DNA of 14,261 bases from JBGSMF01 sp964651475. Lineage in GTDB: Bacteria > Chloroflexota > Anaerolineae > Fen-1058. The stretch covers positions 1 to 14,261 of the forward strand of contig CAZYXV010000062.1 in assembly GCA_964651475.1 (NCBI GenBank), given 5' to 3'. The notes beneath the pieces were generated by a model. The model saw nothing but the letters and a program-made list of their open reading frames with translations. It was not told the origin of the DNA and did no database searches. Both the position numbers and the translations under genes were made by a program. Below, in pieces: positions 9,959 to 14,261 of the stretch; positions within the stretch are counted from its first letter, which is position 1; the number at the start of each line of letters is the position of its first letter.

Positions 9959-10510
9959 ATGAGAGAACATAAAACAGGAATCGTATTTGGTGTGGTTCGG
10001 CATATATGTAGAATTGTCTGGGAAGCGATAACAGCAGTTGTACCCGCTATGCTGATAGCGCTGTTCATCAATGTTTACGTTGCGCAAGCCGTCGAGATAG
10101 AGGCGGGGCCAAGTATGCAGCCCAACCTGTATCAAGGCTATCGGGTGATGCTGGAGAGAGTGAGCTATCGGTTTCATCTATCTCAGCGGGGAGACATTGT
10201 GGTAGCAGATCGCCCGGGGAAAGAAGTATCGTTGATTAAGCGAGTGATGGGGTTGCCAGGGGAAACCATAGAGGTGCGTGATGGGCACGCGATGATAGAT
10301 GGGCAGCCGATAGCAGAGCCTTGGGTGACCCATTTTGGTGGGCCGGACTATGGGCCAGCAGAGGTGCCTGAGGGATATGTCTTTATATTGGGGGACAATC
10401 GCCGCGTTTCGCGAGATTCTCGAGCCATAGGGCCTGTGCCGTTGAGTACGATTGAAGGGCGAGTATGGTTAGTGTATTGGCCGCTCGAGGAGATCAGGCT
10501 GGTGCCTTGA
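9959..10510 (+). CDS. lepB: Signal peptidase I
   Basis: 183 residues from the ATG at 9959. Signal peptidase I is a membrane-anchored Ser/Lys protease that removes signal peptides outside the cytoplasmic membrane. One transmembrane helix (about 22-42) precedes GPSMQPN with the nucleophile Ser52. The general base Lys94 lies in IKRVMGLPGE, and the conserved GDNR...SRDSR box follows near the C-terminus. The length matches short Gram-positive-type forms. GGAG with a 6-7 nt spacer favours 9959. An in-frame ATG at 9893, 11 bp after the MBL stop, would add 22 charged residues but has its AGGGA only two bases away. The gene is embedded between two MBL-fold genes, an unusual setting that suggests a dedicated rather than housekeeping copy. 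Confidence 0.9.
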   Translation: MREHKTGIVFGVVRHICRIVWEAITAVVPAMLIALFINVYVAQAVEIEAGPSMQPNLYQGYRVMLERVSYRFHLSQRGDIVVADRPGKEVSLIKRVMGLPGETIEVRDGHAMIDGQPIAEPWVTHFGGPDYGPAEVPEGYVFILGDNRRVSRDSRAIGPVPLSTIEGRVWLVYWPLEEIRLVP

Positions 10511-11151
10511 GCGATAAACTAGAAGCCAATTGCCGTAAAGTAATACCAGTAACGATTGTGAACGTCGGTTATCGCTCAACCAACTATTGGGTTGTAAGCG
10601 CGGGCGCTTCTCGCTTGCTTGTTGACATCGGCTGGCCAGGAACCCTCGGAACCATGAAGGCGAACCTCAAGAAGATGGGCATACCGCTCCGCGAGATTCG
10701 TTACGCACTCGCCACCCACTATCACATTGACCACGCGGGGCTTGCCGAGGAATTGAAGCGGGAAGGCGTTCCCCTCCTCGTACTCGACGTTCAGGTTGAC
10801 GCCATTCCCATCATGAAGACTTGGACAAAGCCAGGGGACAACTATGTTGATATTACAGAGAATGGCAATGTCATCATCTCATTTGAGCAGAGCCGCCAAC
10901 TCCTTAGCCAGATTGGAATTGCCGGAGAAATCCTGCATACACCCGGCCACTCTGATCATTGTGTCTCACTCCTTCTCGACGACGGCTCAGTCTTCACCGG
11001 GGATCTCCCGCCGGAGGCACATGCCTTCGATAATCCCGTCGCTTTGGCAACCTGGAGGCTTCTCCGAGCACATGGTGCTACCCGGGTATATCCCGCGCAC
11101 GGGCCTATCAGGGCGATAGATGAAACGCCAGACAAACAATCACCCCAATGA
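10507..11151 (+). CDS. MBL-fold metallohydrolase (second, dissimilar)
   Basis: 214 residues from a TTG at 10507 that overlaps the signal peptidase stop (TTGA), a typical coupled junction. AGG and GAGGAG stretches lie just upstream. An in-frame ATG at 10465 would add 14 residues read from the signal peptidase's conserved end in another frame, so it is less likely. Metal ligands: H71-Y-H73-I-D75-H76 (THYHIDHAG), His148 in TPGHSDH, Asp166 in FTGDLPPE and His198 in YPAHGP. This is the canonical glyoxalase-II/beta-lactamase-like set and is closer to the consensus than that of the first MBL gene. It is probably cytoplasmic, with unknown substrate. Its stop lies nine bases from that of the convergent GHL10 gene. 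Confidence 0.85.
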   Translation: MSDKLEANCRKVIPVTIVNVGYRSTNYWVVSAGASRLLVDIGWPGTLGTMKANLKKMGIPLREIRYALATHYHIDHAGLAEELKREGVPLLVLDVQVDAIPIMKTWTKPGDNYVDITENGNVIISFEQSRQLLSQIGIAGEILHTPGHSDHCVSLLLDDGSVFTGDLPPEAHAFDNPVALATWRLLRAHGATRVYPAHGPIRAIDETPDKQSPQ

Positions 11152-11160
11152 TGCCCTTTA

Positions 11161-12558
11161 TCAAGGGGGATTGGCCGGGCTGGCATACGGCCCACTGCGC
11201 AGATCGTCCACGTAACCGCAACTTTCCAGCCCTGAAAGTGAAAACACCGCCTGTCCCATCGTTTTTAGATTGCGCGCAGCCTGTATCCGCGCGGCGATGG
11301 CTTCAAACGGCGCGCACTCGCCTGAGCCGAGCGTCACACCGATGCCCGGCAGCACCCAACCCCCGCCCGAGTGCGCCTGGAAACCCGCCGCCGCCGCCAT
11401 CCACCGCTCCAGGTCGGTGATGACGTCGGAACTGTACAGCATGGGCGCAATCGCGTCAATCGTTCCACTCAACATCCATTTTTGCGAGTCCTGATAATAA
11501 AATTCGTACCCCTTGGTGTAAGACGGCCACACCGCCGCCGATATGGTGAGGGTGGGGTGCGTGGCGTGCGTCTGCGTGGTGATGCGCGTCACCAGTTGCG
11601 TCACCTGCCCGCGCTGAAAGTTGGGCCGCCAATCGGTGATGGCGACCGTCTGCGAAAGCGGGTCGCGCGCGTACGCGGCCAGCGTGAATGGATCGAACGA
11701 GTATTGCCCGGCCGGGTAGCGCACGTTATCCAGGTGGATGCCGTCTATGGCATAGCGCGCCGCCAGGTCGGCGGCGATGTTGGCGATGTGGTCTTGCACT
11801 TGCGGCACGGCGGGGCTGGCCCAGGTGTATTGATTCCAACCGATGCGCACATAGCCGTCGCTGGCGGGCCTATCGTACACGCGCCAGGTATAACCCAGGC
11901 CATAGCCGCCATGGGCGCTGTAGGTAAAGCGATTGAGTGCCTGCGGCGGCGAAATATCAAGCGGCGGGACCAGCGAGCCATAGGTAGATGAGGGCGGCGC
12001 CAGCCAGGTCGGGTACACATTGATCCAGGCGTGGACCTGTACCCCGGCGGCGCGCGCTCGCGTAATGATTTCGGCCAGCGGGTCCCAGCCGGGGTCCTGG
12101 CCCAGCGTCGGCCCCAAAGACCCCGTCAGGCGCGAGGCCCACGGTTCCAGCCCGGGCGTATAGTAGGCATCGCCAGCCCCGCGCACCTGGAAGAAAATCG
12201 CGTTAAACCCGGCCTGCGCCGCCGCATCTACAATGTGCTGTACGTCCGTCACGGTGGGCGTATATTCAAAGCGCGTCCAATCGTAGCGGCTGACCCACAC
12301 GGCGCGCAGCTCGGTGAGCGTGTCTGTGTGCGTGACTGTTTTGGTCGGGCAGAAAATGACCGGCAGATAGACGTGGTTCGTCAGGTTGAGGGTGCCGGTT
12401 AACGTGGCCGGGCGGCTGGCGGTGGGCGGCTCTGGCTCGTCTGGCAGGGACGCGGCGGCAGCTTGCTGGCCGAGCCAGGCGTTGAGCGCGGCGACGGCCA
12501 CCAGCGCCATCAAAAGCGAGCACGTCGCCCGAAGCATGAAGAAAGCAGTGCGGTGCAT
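11161..12558 (-). CDS. Exported GHL10 (DUF187)-like glycoside hydrolase
   Basis: 465 residues. A signal peptide is visible: MHRTAFFMLR, a hydrophobic core at 11-26, and a probable cleavage after the alanine run at 33-36. A Pro-rich linker and VYLPVIF (63-69) come next. The hydrolase domain opens with ELRAVWVSRYDW at 83-94 and continues as a TIM-barrel-like series: FNAIFFQVRGAGDAYY, VQVHAWINVYP at 174-183, DGIHLDNVRYP at 272-282, LTISAAVWPSY and IDAIAPMLYSS. These match the GHL10 family (formerly DUF187), related to glycan-cleaving enzymes. Members are thought to act on cell-envelope or extracellular polysaccharide, but the substrate here is unknown. Starts at 12558 or 12537 both keep a signal peptide. 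The gene begins six bases after the methyltransferase stop, so read-through from the restriction-modification genes is likely. Confidence 0.85.
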   Translation of the reverse strand: MHRTAFFMLRATCSLLMALVAVAALNAWLGQQAAAASLPDEPEPPTASRPATLTGTLNLTNHVYLPVIFCPTKTVTHTDTLTELRAVWVSRYDWTRFEYTPTVTDVQHIVDAAAQAGFNAIFFQVRGAGDAYYTPGLEPWASRLTGSLGPTLGQDPGWDPLAEIITRARAAGVQVHAWINVYPTWLAPPSSTYGSLVPPLDISPPQALNRFTYSAHGGYGLGYTWRVYDRPASDGYVRIGWNQYTWASPAVPQVQDHIANIAADLAARYAIDGIHLDNVRYPAGQYSFDPFTLAAYARDPLSQTVAITDWRPNFQRGQVTQLVTRITTQTHATHPTLTISAAVWPSYTKGYEFYYQDSQKWMLSGTIDAIAPMLYSSDVITDLERWMAAAAGFQAHSGGGWVLPGIGVTLGSGECAPFEAIAARIQAARNLKTMGQAVFSLSGLESCGYVDDLRSGPYASPANPP

Positions 12559-12564
12559 AGCGGC

Positions 12565-13494
12565 CTATTCTAGCGGCAATTGTGGCGTGAGCAACTCGGG
12601 GCGTTTGCCTCTCAGGCTGCCTTCTTGCCGCAGTCTATGGATGGCTTCCTCAAAGTACTCGGCATTGTTGTCAATCAGCACACTCGCGCGCCCCAATAAT
12701 AATGCGGCGATGCCGGTCGTTCCGCTTCCACCAAAAGGATCAACGACCAGGCCATCTTCGGGACACAATAGCTTTATAAAAAAGGATGGCAGTTCAACTG
12801 GAAAAACGGCTGGATGTCCTTTGTTTTTCCCGACGAGAGCAATGCTCAAAACGTTGGAAGGAAGCACTGTATCTTTGCCCGACCATCTTGAAATATCTCG
12901 CCCAAAACCGCTCTGGTTGACAGAATTGTGGCGGCTTTGATCGTTCTTGCCCAATTTAGCCAGCCGCGTTTCAGCCCACTCACCGATAGGCTTTCTCACA
13001 GCGTCGGGATTGAAAAACGGCTGCTTGGATTTTGCAAGATGGAAGCAATACTCCCATCCGTCGCGCAGGCGAGTGGGCCAATGCCCCGGCATAGGATTAG
13101 GTTTATGCCACAGATAATCATCAATCGCGAACCAGCCGCGTTCGCACAATGCTTCAATCGTATGCCACACGTACCGATGCCTGATCCCGTCAACCACTTT
13201 ATCTTTGATGTTGATGACAAGGCTGCCATCGGGTTTCAGCGCGTTATAGAACGGCTCGTGAAACTCTAGAAACCATTCAACAAATCTATCTGGATGCACA
13301 CTGTCATAATGTTTCCGGCGCGCGTCCGCATAGGGAGGAGACGTAACAATCAGATCCACTTGCCCGCAAAATTCGGCCAGCGCCTGCCGGCTGTCGCCGC
13401 AGATGACCGTGCAAGTCGCGATGCCATTGTTAATGGTTGTGCGTTTTTGAATTGTAGCTGCTTCAGTGCAGCCTTCATGCACTCGCTTTGCCAT
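12565..13494 (-). CDS. Site-specific DNA amino-methyltransferase (beta class), type II R-M partner
   Basis: 309 residues. Catalytic motif IV, TSPPY at 51-55, comes first, and the AdoMet-binding motif I, DPFGGSGTT at 252-260, is near the C-terminus, with the target-recognition region between them. This circular order is the beta class. SPPY rather than DPPY or NPPY leans toward N4-cytosine methylation, but N6-adenine remains possible. Supporting blocks are KPDGSLVINIKD, LWHKPNPMPG and HPAVFPVELP. It would protect host DNA from the neighbouring nuclease. The ATG at 13494 lies 20 bp inside the end of the upstream nuclease gene and has AAGGGG five bases before it, so translational coupling is likely. 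Its composition is poorer in GC than the recJ region, which suggests transfer. Confidence 0.93.
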   Translation of the reverse strand: MAKRVHEGCTEAATIQKRTTINNGIATCTVICGDSRQALAEFCGQVDLIVTSPPYADARRKHYDSVHPDRFVEWFLEFHEPFYNALKPDGSLVINIKDKVVDGIRHRYVWHTIEALCERGWFAIDDYLWHKPNPMPGHWPTRLRDGWEYCFHLAKSKQPFFNPDAVRKPIGEWAETRLAKLGKNDQSRHNSVNQSGFGRDISRWSGKDTVLPSNVLSIALVGKNKGHPAVFPVELPSFFIKLLCPEDGLVVDPFGGSGTTGIAALLLGRASVLIDNNAEYFEEAIHRLRQEGSLRGKRPELLTPQLPLE

Positions 13495-14261
13495 TCTTGC
13501 CCCTTCGTTGGTTCTTCTTGTTACAGAAAAACATCACCAGTTTGGAAGGGTCGTTAAATATTCCGCTATCATCCACAAGCCCCAACTCTTTACAACACTC
13601 TTCAAAGGAATCTATGACTTCTTTTGGAACATCCAGAGAAATCTTTTCCGCTTCCGGGTTATCCATCAGAACGCGGAGAACCGCTTGCATGATGTCTTCG
13701 TAAGTGCGGTTAGTAAAAAACGGCCAAAAGAAATCAGAGAACCACAGTTCGGTATTTGGGGAGCGAAGGGATCTGTCTTTTGTCCGTTTGACGCTCCTTC
13801 CGCCGCTTTCCATAACAAAAGCAAATATGCAAATGTACGGCCCGCGCCTGTTCTTGTCGCCCATCGCCAAATTTTCCAAAGCCTGAATCGCATTGGGCCA
13901 ATCCGGGCCGCCTATTGTATTGCTTCGATTCTTTACCGAGACATAGATGCTCAGTCGCTTGCGCGTCTTGGTTATTTCAATATCCGCATTAAAATCGGCC
14001 TCCGTTAGTCCAAGCTCAGAGACGCTCAAGAACCTGCCAGTCCGTTGGGCGCAGTCTGTTGCCAAGTATTGGTAGCGCCAACCTGAGTTCATTCTTTCTT
14101 TTTGCAAGGCCCTGTTCCGAAATTGTTGCGCCGCGATATCTCTGCAGTTTTGTCCATTCAACTGAAAAGCTGTAGAAGCCGGGTCGCTGGAATACTGTTG
14201 AAAGTATCTAAGAGCGTGTTTTGAAAGTAATAATGCACTTTTACAAGTAAACAGCAGGGTT
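13475..14261 (-). CDS. Likely type II restriction endonuclease, 5' end beyond the window
   Basis: 261 residues are visible and the frame stays open to the right edge. An internal ATG at 14161 would give 228 residues, but the 33 codons upstream contain no stop and read as protein-like sequence (for example SKHALRYFQQYSSD), so the true start is probably outside. I do not recognise the family. The best catalytic candidate is FNADIEI followed 14 residues later by YVSVKNR, resembling the D...(E/S)xK core of PD-(D/E)XK nucleases with Ser in place of Glu. The endonuclease role rests mainly on its 20-bp overlap with a methyltransferase gene on the same strand and on the shared low GC. A specificity or control protein, or a non-nuclease partner, is the alternative. 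Confidence 0.65.
   Translation of the reverse strand, partial: TLLFTCKSALLLSKHALRYFQQYSSDPASTAFQLNGQNCRDIAAQQFRNRALQKERMNSGWRYQYLATDCAQRTGRFLSVSELGLTEADFNADIEITKTRKRLSIYVSVKNRSNTIGGPDWPNAIQALENLAMGDKNRRGPYICIFAFVMESGGRSVKRTKDRSLRSPNTELWFSDFFWPFFTNRTYEDIMQAVLRVLMDNPEAEKISLDVPKEVIDSFEECCKELGLVDDSGIFNDPSKLVMFFCNKKNQRRGKNGKASA

Noticed and set aside
11154..11167. CCCTT-TATC-AAGGG hairpin between the convergent MBL and GHL10 genes as a terminator.
   Set aside because: The stem is only five base pairs and no T-run follows on either strand; too weak to call.
11371..11991. Open frame of 206 codons on the plus strand opposite the GHL10-like gene.
   Set aside because: Arg/Gly-rich shadow with no motifs; the minus strand carries a signal peptide and a recognisable hydrolase domain.
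13466..14008. Open frame of 180 codons on the plus strand opposite the endonuclease candidate.
   Set aside because: No motifs, and the minus-strand frame is longer, remains open to the window edge and overlaps the methyltransferase as an operon partner would.

Overview
The window is a gene-dense bacterial segment whose older backbone is GC-rich (one sampled recJ line, 5641-5700, is 40/60 G+C). The best guess is a member of the Chloroflexota (Anaerolineae/Caldilineae-like, possibly from a metagenome). The reasons are two large GT39-type membrane glycosyltransferases sharing a C-terminal beta-rich module, a RecJ with a long C-terminal extension, a secreted GHL10-type protein with a 'VYLPVIF' linker after its signal peptide, and several start codons placed for leaderless translation. 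This assignment rests on family recollection, not on a marker gene.

Layout. (1) 1-4264, plus strand: two consecutive integral-membrane glycosyltransferases of the ArnT/PMT type, separated by a 98-bp palindromic intergenic element made of two hairpins inside a longer inverted repeat. (2) 4281-8313, minus strand: a tight three-gene operon read from right to left, encoding a RecB-like PD-(D/E)XK nuclease with a four-cysteine Fe-S signature, an alpha/beta hydrolase, and RecJ. The recJ 3' end contains a heptanucleotide tandem repeat inside the reading frame. (3) 8316-8330: a perfect 15-bp palindrome that offers an extended -10 promoter on both strands, between the nuclease operon and the next block. 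(4) 8368-11151, plus strand: a lower-GC cassette of short-chain dehydrogenase, MBL-fold hydrolase, signal peptidase I and a second, dissimilar MBL-fold hydrolase. (5) 11161-12558, minus strand: an exported GHL10/DUF187-like protein. (6) 12565 to the right edge, minus strand: a type II restriction-modification module with a beta-class amino-methyltransferase and, overlapping its start by 20 bp, a likely restriction endonuclease whose 5' end runs off the window. One sampled line here, 13501-13560, is only 24/60 G+C.

How the genes work together. The two glycosyltransferases probably act on lipid-linked sugars at the outer face of the membrane. RecJ and the Fe-S nuclease share an operon and are both expected to be DNA-processing enzymes; the hydrolase between them has no obvious link. 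The SDR/MBL/signal peptidase/MBL block looks like a co-inherited cassette of unknown purpose. The restriction-modification pair is a self-contained, probably mobile defence module.

The strongest candidates for a second look are the open-ended restriction endonuclease, the SDR/MBL/SPase/MBL cassette, the symmetric divergent promoter and the in-frame 7-bp repeat in recJ. I see no CRISPR array, transposase, rRNA or tRNA. No gene-free stretch is longer than about 170 bp.
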